From NCBI GenBank assembly GCA_023055505.1, contig JALIRH010000141.1, positions 437,501-501,500 of the forward strand: 64,000 nucleotides of DNA. Direction: 5' to 3'. The DNA comes from Callipepla californica brunnescens. Lineage: Eukaryota; Chordata; Aves; Galliformes; Odontophoridae. The position numbers and the translations under genes are program-made. Below the pieces are notes generated by a model. That model was not told where the DNA came from, did no database searches, and saw only the letters and a program-made list of their open reading frames with translations. Below, piece by piece: positions 49,374 through 60,579 of this stretch (within the stretch, counting starts at the first letter, position 1; the number at the start of each line of letters is the position of its first letter).

Positions 49374-52300
49374 GTTAGGGTAGGGTTAGGGTTAGGTTTA
49401 AGGGGTAGGGTAGGGATGGGGTAGGGTTAGGGTTAGATAATGGTTAGGGTAAGTATTAGGGTCAGGGTTAAGGGTAGGGTGTGAGGTAGGGTTAGGGTTT
49501 TAGGGTTAGGGTAGGGTTAGGGTTAGGTTAGGGTAGGGTTTAGGGTTAGGGTGTAGGGTTAGGGTAAGGGTAGGGTTAGGGTTAGGGGTTAAGGTTAGGG
49601 GTTAGGGTCAGGGGTTAGGTTTAGGGTAAGGGTTAGGGTTAGGGTAGGGTAAGGGTTAGGGTTAGGGTTGGGTAAGGGTTACGGGTAGGATTACGGGTAG
49701 GGTTAGTGTTACAGTTAGGGTCCATCAATAGGGTTAGCAAAGGGTTAGGGGTTAGGGTTAGGGGTTAGGGTTAGGGGTTAGGGTTAGGGTAGAACTAGGG
49801 TCCATCAATAGGGTTATGGTAGGGTTAGGGTTTAGGGTTAGGGTAGGGTTAGGGTTAGAGTAGAATTAGGGTTAGATTGGAGGGTTAGGGTAGGGTTAGG
49901 GTTAAGGGTTAGGGTTAAGGGTTAGGGTAGGGTTAGAGATAGGTAAGGGTTAGGGTTAGGGATAGGGTAAGGGTTAGGGTTAGGGTAGGGCTAGGGTTAG
50001 GGATAGGTAAGGGTTAGGGTAAGGGTTAGTGTAGGGGTAGGGGTAGGGGTATGGGTAGGGTTAGGGTAGGGTTAGGGTTAGGGTTGGATTAGAATTTTCG
50101 GTAAGGGTTAGGGTTAGGAGTTAGGGTCAGTGTCAGGGTTAGGGCTTAGCGTTAGGGATAGGGTAAGAGTTAGGGTAGGGTTAGTGTTAGGGTTAGAGTT
50201 AGGGTAAGGGTAGGGTTAGGGTAGGTTTAGGGTAAGGTTAGGGTTTGGGTTAGGGGTTAGGGGTTAGGGCTAGGGTAGGGTTAGGTCTAGGGTAGGGCTA
50301 GGGTAGGGTTAGGGGTTTGTGTTAGGGTTAGGGGCAGGGTTAGGGTTAGGATTAGGGTAGGGTTTGGGTTAGGTAAGGGTTTGGGGTTAGGGCTTATGGG
50401 TTGGGGTTAGGGGTTAGGGTCACGGTTAGGGTAGGGTAAGGTTAGGGTTAGGGTTAGTGTTAGGGTTATGGTTAGGGGTTAGGGTAAATGTTAGGGTAGG
50501 GTTAGGGTTAAGGGTTAGGGTAGGGTTAGGGTTAGGTAAGGGTTAGGGTAGGGTTAAGGAGGGTTAAGGGTAGGGTTTGAGTCAGGGGTAGGGTAGGGTT
50601 AGGGTTAGGGTAGGGTTAGGGGTTAGTGTTAGGGTAGAATTAGGGTTAGATTTGAGGGTTAGTGTAGGGTTAGGGTTAGGTAAGGGATAGGGTTAGGGTT
50701 AAGGTTAGGTGTTAGGGTAGGGTTAGGGTAGGGTTAGGGATAGGTAAGGGTTAGGGTCAGGGATAGTGTTAGGGTCACTGTTAGGGTTAGGGTATGGTTA
50801 GGGTTAGGGCAGGGTTAGGGTAGGGCTAGGGTTAAGGGTTAGGGTTAAAATTAGGGGTTAGGGGTTAGGGCTAGGGTAGGGTTAGGGGTTAGTGTGAGGG
50901 TTAGGGGCAGGGTTAGGGTTAGGGTAGGGTTGGGGTTAGGGGCAGGGTTAGGGTTAGGACTTAGGGGTTGGGGTTAGGGGTTAGGGTCACGGTTAGTGCA
51001 GGGTTAGGGTTAGTGTTAGGGTAAGGGTTAGGGTAGGGTTAGGGGTTAGAGTAGGGTTAGTTTTAGTGTTAGTGTTATGGTTAGGTAAGGGTTAGGGGTT
51101 AGGGTAAATGTTAGGGTAGTGTTAGGGTTAGGGTAGGGTTAGGGTCAGGGTTAAGGGTAGGGTTTGAGTCAGGGTTAGGTTTAGGGTGGGGTTAGGGTTA
51201 GGGTAGAATTAGGGTTAGATTTGAGGGTTAGTGTAGGGATAGGGTTAGGTAAGAAATAGGGTTAGGGTTAGGGGTTAGGGTAAGTGTTAGAGTAGGGTTA
51301 GGGTTAAGGGTTAGGGTAGGGTTAGGGATAGGTAAGGGTTAGGGTCAGGGATAGGGTTAGGGTCAGTGTTAGGGTTAGGGCAGGGTTAGGGTAGGGCTAG
51401 GGTTAAGGGTTAGGGTTAAAATTAGGGGTTGGGGTTAGGGCTAGGGTAGGGTTAGGGGTTAGTGTTAGGGTTAGGGGCAGGGTTAGGGTTAGGGTAGGGT
51501 TGGGGTTAGGGGCAGGGTTAGGTTTAGGGCTTAGGGGTTGGGGTTGGGGGTTAGGGTCACGGTTAGTGCAGGGTTAGGGTTAGTGTTAGGGAAAGGGTTA
51601 GGGTAGGGTTAGGGGTTAGGGTAGGGTTAGTTTTAGTATTAGTGTTATGGTTAGGTAAGGTTTAAAGGTTAGGGTAAATGTTAGGGTAGTGTCAGGGTAA
51701 GGGTTAGGGTAGGGCTAGGGTCGGGGTTAAGGGTAGGGTTTGAGTCAGGGTTAGGGTTAGGGTAGGGTTAGGGGTTAGGGTTAGGGTAGAATTAGGGTTA
51801 GATTTGAGGGTTAGTGTAGGGTTAGGGTTAGGGGTTAGGGTAAGGGTTAGGGTAGGGTTCGGGTTAAGGGTTAGGGTAGGGTTAGGGATAGGTAAGGGTT
51901 AGAGTAAGGGTTAGGGTCAGGGATAGGGGTAGGGTCAGTGTTAGGGTTAGGGTATGGTTAGGGTTAGGGGCAGGGTTAGGGTAGGGTTAGGGTTAGGGGT
52001 TAGGGTTAAAATTAGGGGTTAGGGCTAGGGTAGGGTTAGGGTTAGGGTGGGGTTAGGGCTTAGGAGTTAGGGTTAAGGGTTAGGGTTAGGTTTAGTGTTA
52101 GGGTTATGGTCAGGTAAGGGTTAGGGGTTAGGGTAAATGTTAGGGTAGTGTTAGGGTGAGGGTTAGGGTAGGGTTAGGGTTAGGGTACGGTTAGGGTAGG
52201 GTTAGGGTTAGGTTTTGGGTCCATCAATAGGGTTAGGGTTAGTTTAGATTAGGGTTAGTGTAGGGTTAGTGTTAGGGTTAGGGGTTAGGGTTAAGGTAGA

Positions 52301-52660
52301 ATTAGGGTCCATCAACAGGGTTATGGTAGGATTAGGGTTTAGGGTTAGGGTAGGGTTAGGGTTAGGGGTTAGGGTTAGAGTAGAATTAGGGTTAGATTGG
52401 AGGGTTAGGGTAGGGTTAGGGTAGGGTTAGGGTTAGGGTTAGAGTAGGGTTAGAGATAGGTAAGGGTTAGGGTAGGGTTAGGGTCAGGGTCAGGGTTAAG
52501 GGTAGGGTTTGAGTGAGGGTTAGGGTAGGGTTAGGGTCAGGGTTAAGGGTTGGGTTTGAGTCAGGGTTAGGGTCAGGGTTAGGGTTAGGGTAAGTGTTAG
52601 GGTTAGGTTTTGGGTCCATCAATAGGGTTAGGGTTAGTTTAGATTAGGGTTAGTGTAGGG

Positions 52661-52695
<35 letters not shown>

Positions 52696-55600
52696 TTTAG
52701 ATTAGGGTTAGTGTTAGGGTTAGTGTTAGGGTTAGGGTTTAGGGTTAGGGGTTACGGTAAGGGTTAGGGTTAGGGGTTAGGGTCAGGGATAGGGTAAATG
52801 TTAGGGTTAGGGTAAGGGTTAGGGTTAGGGGTTAAGTTTAGGGTAGGGTTAGGGTTAGGGTAGGGTTATGGTAAGGAATCAGTAGGGTTAGGGTTAGAGT
52901 TAGGGTTAGGGATCTGGTGGGTTGGGGTTAGGGTTTAAGGTTAGGGTTAGGTTTAGGGTAGGGTTAGGGTAGGGTTAAGGTTTAGGGTTAGGGTTAGGGA
53001 TAGGTAAGGGTTAGGGTAAGGGATAGGGTTAGGGTGAGGGGTAGGGTTAGGGTAGGGCTACGGTTAGGGGTTAGGGTTAGGGGTTAGGGTTAGGGTAGTG
53101 TTAGGGTTAGGGTGAGGGGTAGGGTTAGGGTAGGGCTACGGTTAGGGGTTAGGGTTAGGGGTTAGGGTTAGGGTAGTGTTAGGGTTAGGTTAGGGGTAGG
53201 GGTAGGGGTATGGGTAGGGTTAGGGTAGGGTTAGGGTTAGGGTTGGATTAGAATTTACGGTAAGGGTTAGGTTTAGTGGTTAGGGTCAGTGTCAGGGTTA
53301 GGGGTTAGGGTTAGGGATAGGGTAAGAGTTAGGGTTAGAGTTAGGGTAGGGTTATAGTTAGGTTTAGGGTAGGGTTAGGGTAAGGGTAGAGTTAGAGTAG
53401 GTTTAGGGTAAGGGTAGGGTAGTGTTAGGGTAGGGTATGGGTTAGGGATTAGGGCTAGGGTAGGGTTAGGGGTTAGTGTTAGGTTTAGGGTTAGGGTAGG
53501 GTTGTGGTTAGGGTTAGGGTAGGGTTGGGGTTAGGGACAGGGTTAGGGTTTGGGCTTACGGGTTGGGGATAGGGGTTAGGGTCACGGTTAGGGTAGGGTT
53601 AGGTTAGGTTTAGGGTTAGTGTTAGGGTTATGGTTAGGTAAGGGTTAGGGTAAATGTTAGGGTAGGGTTAGGGTTATGGGTTAGGGGTAGGTAAGGGTTA
53701 GGGTAGGGTTAGGGTCAGGGTCAGGGTTAAGGGTAGGGTTTGAGTCAGGGTTAGGGTAGGGTTAGGGGTAGGGTTAGGGTAGGGTTAGGGATAGGTAAGG
53801 GTTAGGGTAAGGGTTAGGGTTAGGGATAGGGTAGGGTTAGGGTTAGGGTAGGGCTAGATGTAGGGGTTAGGGGTAGGGGTATGGTTAGGGTTAGGGTAAG
53901 GTTAGGGATAGGTAAGGGTTAGGGTAAGGGTTAGGGATAGGGTAGGGTTAGGCTTAGGGTAGGGCTAGATGTAGGGGTTAGGGGTAGGGGTATGGGTAAG
54001 GGTTAGGGTAGGGTTAGGGTTAAGGGTTAGAGTAGGGTTAGGGATAGGTAAGGGTTAGGGTAAGGGTTAGGGTTAGGGTCAGGGATGGTGTAGGGTCAGT
54101 TTTAGGGTTAGGGTATGGTTAGTGTAAGGGGTAGGGGTAGGGTTAGGGTAGGGCTAGGGTTAGTGTTAGGGTTAAAATTAGGGGTTAGGAGTTAGGGCTA
54201 GGGTAGGGTTAGGGGTTAGTGTTAGGGTTAGGGTAGGGTTGGGGTTAGGGTTAGGGTTGGGTTGGGGTTAGGGGCAGGGTTAGGGTTAGGGCTTTGGGGT
54301 TGGGGTTAGGGGTTAGGGTCACGGTTAGGGTAGGTTTAGGGTTAGTGTTAGGGTAAGGGTTAGGGTAGGGTTAGGGGTTAGAGTAGGGTTAGTTTTAGTG
54401 TTAGGGTTATGGTTAGGTAAGGGTTAGGGGTTAGGGTAAAATGTTAGGGTAGTGTTAGGGTTAGGGTAGGGTTAGGGTTAGGTAAGGGTTAGGGTAGGGT
54501 TAGGGTCAGGGTTAAGGGTAGGGTTTGAGTCAGGGTTAGGGTCAGGGTTAGGGTTAGGGTACGGTTAGGTTAAGTGTTATGGTTAGTGTAGGGTTAGGGT
54601 TAGGTTTTGGGTCCATCAATAGGGTTAGGGTTAGTTTAGATTAGGGTTAGTGTAGGGTTAGGGTTAGGGTTTAGGGTTAGGGGTTAAGGTTAGGGGTTAG
54701 GGTTAGGGTAGGGTTAGGGGTTACTGTAAGGGTTAGGGTTAGGGGTTAGGGTCAGGGTAAGGGTTAGGGTTAGAGTTAGGGTAGGGTTTGGTTTGGGGTA
54801 AGGGTTAGGGTAGGGTTAGGGTTGGGTTAGGGTTAGGGTAGGGTTAGGGTTAGGGGTTAGGGTAGCGTCAGGGGTTAAGGTTAGGATAAGGGTTAGGGGT
54901 TAGGGTTAAGGTTAGGGTAAGGGTAGGGTTAGGGATAGGGTTGGGGTTAGGGTTAGGGTAGGGTTAGGGTAGGGCTAGGGTTAGGGTTAGGGTTATGGTA
55001 AGGGTTAGGGCAGGGTTAGGGTTAAGGTTAGGGTAAGGGTAGCGTTAGGGATAGGGTTGGGGTTAGGGTAGGGCTAGGGTTAGGGTTAGGGTTATGGTAA
55101 GGGTTAGGGCAGGGTTAGGGTTAGTGTTAGGGTAAGGGTTAGGGATAGGTAAGGGTCAGGGTTAGGGTCAATGTTAGGGTAAGGTTTAGGGTAGGGTTAG
55201 TGTTAGGGTTGGGTTGGGATTAGGGTAGGGTTAGGGTTAGGGGTTAGGGTAGAGTCAGGGGTTACGGTTAGGATAAGGGTTAGTGTAGGGTTAAGGGTTA
55301 GGGTTAGGGTAGCGTTAAAGTTGGGGTTAGGAATAGGGTTAGGGTTAGGTTAGAGTTAGGGTAGGGTTAGGGTAAAGAATCAGTAGGGTTAGGGTTAGAG
55401 TTAGGGTTAGGGATCTGGTGGGTTAGGGTTAGGTTTAGGGTAGGGTTAGGGTAGGGTTAAGGTTTAGGGTTAGGGTTAGGTTTAGGGGTTAGGGTAGGGC
55501 TAGGGTTAGGGGTTAGGGGTTGGGTTAGTGTAGGGGTAGGGGTATGGGTAGGGTTAGGGTTAGGGGTTAGGGTATGGTCAGGGGTTACGGTTAGGTTAAG

Positions 55601-58525
55601 GTTTAGGGTTAGAGTAGGGTTAGGAGTTAGGGTTAGGGTTAGGGTTAAGGATAGGGTTGGGGTTAGGGTTAGGGTAGGGCTAGTGTTAGGTTAGGGTTAG
55701 GTGTTTGGGTCAGGGTTAGTGTAGGGTTAATGTTAGGGTAGGGGTTAGGATTAGGTTTATGGTAAGGGTTAGGGTAGGGTTAGGGTAAGAGTTAGGGAAA
55801 GGTAAGGGTTAGGGTAAGGGTTAGGGTTAGGGTCAGTGTTAGGGTCAGGGTTAGGCTTATAGTATGGTTAGGGTAAGGGTTAGGGGTTAGGGTAGGGTTA
55901 TGGTAGGGGTAGGGGTAAGGGTAGGGGTATGGGTAGGGTTAAGGTAAGGGTAGGGTTAGGGTTAGGTTTGGATTAGAGGTTACGGTAAGGGTTAGGGTTA
56001 GGGGTTAGGGTCAGTGTCAGGGTTAGGGTTAGGGTAGGGTTAGTGTTAGGGTAAGGTTTAGGGTTAGGGTTATGGTAAGCGTTAGGGTTAGAGTTAGGGT
56101 AGGGTTAGGGTAGGGTTAGGGTTAGGGTAGGGTTTGGGTTAGTGGTTAGGGTTAAGGTTAGGGGTTAGGGCTGGGGTAGGTTTAGGGCTAGGGTAGGGTT
56201 GGGTTTAGGGTTAGGGTGGGGTAAGGGTTAGGGGCAGGATAAGGGCTTAGGGGTTGGGGTTAGGGGTTAGGATTAGGGTAGGGTTAGGGTAAGGGTAAGG
56301 GTTAGGGTAGGGTAAGGGTTAGGGTTTACGGTAGGGTTAGGGTTAGTGTTAGGGTAGGGTTATGGTTAAGTAAGGGTTAGGGTTAGGGTAAAGGTTAGGG
56401 TAGGGTTAGGGTTAGGTTTAAGGGGTAGGGTTAGGGTTAGATAATGGTTATGGTAAGTATTAGGGTCAGGGTTACGGGTAGGGTGTGAGTCAGGGTTAGG
56501 GTTTTAGGGTTAGGGTAGGGTTAGGGTTAGGTTTTGGGTCGATCAATAGGGTTAGGGTTAGATTAGGGTAGGGTTAGGATAGGGTTAGGGTAGGGTTTGT
56601 GTTAGGGTTAGGGTGTAGGGTTAGGGTTAGGGTAGGGTTAGGGTTAGGGGTTAAGGTTAGGGGTTAGTGTTAGGGTAGGGTAGGGGTAGGGTTAGGGTAG
56701 GGTAAGGGTTAGGGGTTAGGATTAGGGTTAAGGTGTTAGGAGTTAGGGTTAGGGTAAGGGTTAGGGTTAGGGTTAGGGTTAGAATAGGGTAAGGGTTAGG
56801 GGTAGGGTTACGGGTAGGGTTAGGGTAAAGTTAGGGTTAGGGTTCCGGTTACGGTTAGGGTCCATCAATAGGGTTAGGGTTTAGGGTTAGGGGTTAGGGT
56901 TAGGTGTATGGGTAGGGGTAGGGTTAGTGTTAGGGTTAGGGTTAGGGTTAGGTTGGATTAGGGTTAGGGTTAGGGTTGGGTAAGGGTTAGGGGTAGGATT
57001 ACGGGTAGGGTTAGTGTTATGGTTAGGGTCCATCAATAGGGTTAGGCAAGGTTTAGGGTTTAGGGTTAGGGTTAGGTGTTAGGGTAAGGGGTTAGGGTTA
57101 GGGTAGGGTTAGGGTCCATCAATAGGTTTATGGTAGGGTTACGGTTATGGATAGGGTTAGAGTTATGGTAGGGTTAGAGTTAGGGTTAGGGTAGGGTTAG
57201 GGTAAGGGTAGAGTTAGGGTAGGTTTATGGTAAGGGTAGGGTAGTGTTAGGGTAGGGTATGGGTTAGGGGTTAGGGTTAAGGTTAGGGGTTAGGGCTCGG
57301 GTAGGGTTAGGGGCAGGGTTAGGGTTAGGGTAGGGTTGGGGTTAGGGTTAGGGTAGGGTTGGGGTTAGGGACAGGGTTAGGGTTAGGGCTTTGGGGTTGG
57401 GGTTAGGGGTTAGGGTCACGGTTAGGGTAGGGTTAGGTTAGGTTTAGGGTTAGTGTTAGGGTTATGGTTAGGTAAGGGTTAGGGGTTAGGGTAAATGTTA
57501 GGGTAGGGTTAGGGTTGGGTTAGGGTTAGTGTTAGGGTTAGGGTTATGGCTTAGGGGTAGGTAAGGGTTAGGGTAGGGTTAGGGTCAGGGTCAGGGTTAA
57601 GGGTAGGGTTTGAGTCAGGGTCAGGGTCAGGGTTAGGGTTAGCATAGGGTTAGGGTAGGGTTAGGTGTTAGGGTAGGGTTAGGGTTAGTGTTAGAGTTAT
57701 GGTTAGGTAGGGGTTAGGGTAAGGGTTAGGGGTTAGGGTAAATGTTAGGGTAGGTTTAGGGTTAAGGATTAGGGTAGAGTTAGGGTTAGGTAAGGGTTAG
57801 GGTATGGTTAGGGTCAGGGTTAAGGGTAGGGTTAGGGTTAGGGTAGAATTAGGGTTAGATTTGAGGGTTAGGGTAGGGTTAGGGTAAGGGTTAGGGTTGG
57901 ATTAGAATTTACGGTAAGGGTTAGGGTTAGGGGTTAGGGTCAGTATTAGGGTTAGGTGTTAGGGTTAGGGATATGGTAAGAGTTAGGGTAGGGTTAGGGT
58001 AGGGTTAGAGTTAGGGTAGGGTTAGTGTTAGGGTTAGGGTACGTTTAGGGTTTGGGTAAGGGTTAGGGTGAGGGTTGGTGTTAGGGTAGGATTAGGGTTA
58101 GGTTCAGGGTTAGGGTAGTGTTAGGGTTTAGGGTTAGGGTTAGGGTATGGTTAGGGGTTAGGGTTGGGGTAAGGGTTAGGTTAGGGTTAGGGGATTAGTG
58201 TTAGGGTTAGGGGTTAGGGTTAGGGTTAGGGTGAGGGTTGGTGTTAGGGTAGGATTAGGGTTAGGTTCAGGGTTAGGGTAGTGTTAGGGTTCAGGGTTAG
58301 GGTTGTGGTAAGGTTTAGGGGATTAGTGTTAGGGGTTAGGGTAGGGTTAGGGTTAGGATTGGGATTAGGTTTAGGTTAGGGTTATGGTTAGGGTTAGGAT
58401 AGGGTTAATGTAGGGTTAGGGTTAGTGATAGAGTAAGACTTAGGGTTAGGGTTATGGTAAGAGTTAGGGATTGGGATACGGTTAGATTTAGGGTTAAGAA
58501 TAGGGTTCGGGTTTGATTAGGGTTA
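49374..58525 (+). repeat. Degenerate TTAGGG-like array, one-stranded (9.2 kb)
   Basis: G-rich strand only, dominated by mixtures of GGGTTA and GGGTAGGGTTAGG spacings (5-7 bp) with little run-length purity. It has no strand switch and no ERV junctions, unlike 1-34534. Internal duplications are visible: ~50880-51060 against ~51430-51640, ~53020-53090 against ~53100-53175, ~53776-53900 against ~53905-53990, and 49387-49730 against ~56400-57040. The marker GGTCCATCAATAGGG recurs about ten times. No gene or open frame of note. Confidence 0.93.
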
Positions 58526-58807
58526 GGGTTAGTGTTAGGAATCAATTTGGAGGAAGGAAAAGGTTTAGGAATTGGTTCATTGTTAGGGTTAGTCTTCAAG
58601 TTAGTAATAGAGTAAGGGTTAGTGTTCGGGTTAGGAATAGGGTTCTGAATAGGGCGAGGTTTGGGAATAGGATGAAGTTTAGGGTTAGGGTTCGGGTCAG
58701 ATTTAGCACTATGTTTCAGGTTCCTTTTAGGTTTAGTGATAAGGATTAGGGGTACGTTTAGGTATTGTACAATGCTAAGTGTTAGCTTCTGGGTGGGGGT
58801 TGGGGTT
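58526..58807 (+). repeat. Remnant of the higher-order unit, left part
   Basis: Matches unit 1 from about 3430, including ATCAATTTGGAGGAAGG and TAGGTATTGTACAATGC, with an extra stretch at 58600-58690 not seen in unit 1. It ends at TTGGGGTT, whose GGGTT (58803-58807) is the left target duplication of LTR 3. Confidence 0.85.
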
Positions 58808-59379
58808 TGTCATGGTTTTATGATTTTTTGGTACTGGTATTCCACATCATAACATCATGTATTGCATTAGGAGTTGAAGAGCTAATACTCCAGCTCCATA
58901 GATCATTGATAATTCCAGGTATACCTGTGAGAAGAGAAGAAGCACTACATTCCCCAGAGGACTTTGCGATGCTTTGTATTTTTACGTGTTTTCCGCTCAG
59001 AGGGAACAGATAAAAACCCTCAGCGGTCACGGGACACTCTCTTTCCTTCGGGATCGACTCAGCAGTGGGTGCTCGCTGCCGTATCGCCTTCAGCGTTAGC
59101 GTAAGGCCTTCGGTTTATCGGACACTCTCTCTTGCTCATTTTGTTTGATTCATTAGCCTCAATTCCAATTACATTGTATTATATTGTGTTATTTTGCTTT
59201 CTAATATCTTATTTAGTAAATTAGCTTTCCTCCTCAGATCGTTGCCGCTGTTTTGTTTCTAGGCCCATCTCCCTTTTCCCTTTTCCCTTTTTCCTTGCCC
59301 TTTCCTGGGGCGTGGGTCCGTGGGTCCCCGCAGCAATCGTCACGGAACCGGGCCGATCCAGCCCGGTAAACCGTTGACA
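58808..59379 (+). mobile_element. Solo LTR 3 (572 bp) with 5-bp target duplication GGGTT
   Basis: Inserted in the unit remnant. Without it the flanks read GGGGTTAGATTAAGGGTGAG exactly as in unit 1 (~3612). The ends are TGTCATGG and GTTGACA; the duplication GGGTT lies at 58803-58807 and 59380-59384. On the plus strand, ATAAAAA (59010-59016) fits a TATA box, and AGTAAA (59215-59220) could serve as a variant polyadenylation signal about 200 bp downstream, a normal LTR layout. The open frames at 58807-59030 are incidental. The family is not named with confidence. Confidence 0.9.
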
Positions 59380-59998
59380 GGGTTAGATTAAGGGTGAGGG
59401 TTAGGATTAGGACTAGATTTAGGATTAGGTTTAGGAATAGGTTTTCTTTGATTGTTAGAGTGAGAGAAAGGTTAGGCCTTGGGTTTGCTTTTGGAATAGT
59501 TTTGGGTTTCAGAATAGGAATTGGGTTAGTATTTGGAATCTGTTTTGGTTTAGTATTAGTGTTAGGGTCAGGGTTAGAAGTTAGGTGATGGCTGTGGTAA
59601 TCTAATGCTTTGTGTTAGGCTTAGGGTTGGGCTTAAATTTGGGGTTGGTTTTAAGGTCCCATTTAGATTTCAGGTAGAATTGGAGTTAAATTAAGGTAAC
59701 GGTTAGGATTAGATTTAGGGTTCTGATAAGGGTTAGGTTAGGGTTAGGGTTTGGTTCCAAGTTGTTTTTAGGGTTAGGGTTAACGTTAGGTTTCAGGATA
59801 GGGTTAGGAATATAGCTAGGTGTTAGGTAAGGTTTAATCCTAGGGTTTCAGTTCGGGTTAGGTGAAGCGTTAGTTTTACAGTTAGAAGACATGTTAGGGT
59901 TAGGGTTAGGTTTTGGTGTAGATTTAGGTTTAGGGTAAGGGTTAGGGATGTAGATGAAGGTTTAGTGGAAGGGGTAGGGTTCTCTTTAGTTTTAGGAC
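59380..59998 (+). repeat. Remnant of the higher-order unit, right part
   Basis: Continues unit 1 from ~3613 to ~4499, with an internal deletion of about 260 bp relative to unit 1 (59580-59600 jumps from unit position ~3800 to ~4085). It stops at TTTAGGACC, exactly where the scrap at 34535 begins, and then non-telomeric sequence starts. Confidence 0.88.
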
Positions 59999-60338
59999 CC
60001 ACAGCACAGAACCCGGCCCCAAAAGGGCACGAACGGACCCCATAACCCAGCCCTATAATGTCGATATCTGACCCCAAAACTCAGCACCAAAATCCTGCAA
60101 TTCCACCCCAAAATCTCCATTATCAGCCCCAGAATCCGATTATTTCCCCCAAATGTCAGCCCCAAATCCCATTAGTTCCCCCCTGACCCCACAATTTTCC
60201 CCCGACCCCATAATTCCCCCCCATGACCCTATAATTTCCCCCCCAACCCCATCAATTCCCCCCTGTGACCCCATTACTTCACCTCCTGACCCTGTTACTT
60301 CCCCTATTCCCCCCGACCCTATAATTGCCCTAGAACAG
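59999..60338. repeat. C-rich minisatellite, CCCCATAATTCCCCCTGAC type, first part
   Basis: Imperfect repeats of about 18-24 bp built on GACCCCATAATTCCCC. They follow a short non-repetitive start (59999-60120) that has no recognisable exon. They probably lie in an SGF29 intron. Plus-strand frames (SPLTPQFSPDP-like) are low in complexity. Confidence 0.8.
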
Positions 60339-60369
60339 CCGCAGGACGATTCCTCGGTGCTGTTTGAGG
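60339..60369 (+). pseudogene. 5' fragment of the SGF29 terminal exon (duplicate)
   Basis: Preceded by CTAGAACAG, it reads CCGCAGGACGATTCCTCGGT and on to TTTGAGG, nearly identical to the start of the terminal exon at 60580. It then diverges into GTCACATCAGCCC. Only the segment coding PQDDSSVLFE is present. It is a partial duplication carried with the surrounding minisatellite, whose GACCC(C/T)ATAATTGC lead-in is also duplicated. Confidence 0.85.
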
Positions 60370-60579
60370 TCACATCAGCCCAACCCCATTACTTTCCCCG
60401 CGTCCCCATAATTCACCTGTTCCCCCCGTGACCCCATTAATTTCCCCTCTGACCCTATTAGTTCCCCTGTTCCCCCTCCAACCCTTTAAATTCCCCCTGA
60501 CCCCATAATTCCCCCTGACCCCATTGCTTTCCTCCCGACCCCATAAATTCCCCCTGACCCCATAATTGCTCTATAACAG
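60370..60579. repeat. C-rich minisatellite, second part
   Basis: Further GACCCCATAATTCCCC-type repeats between the broken exon copy and the intact terminal exon. The last bases, GCTCTATAACAG, form the splice acceptor of the terminal exon. Confidence 0.8.
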
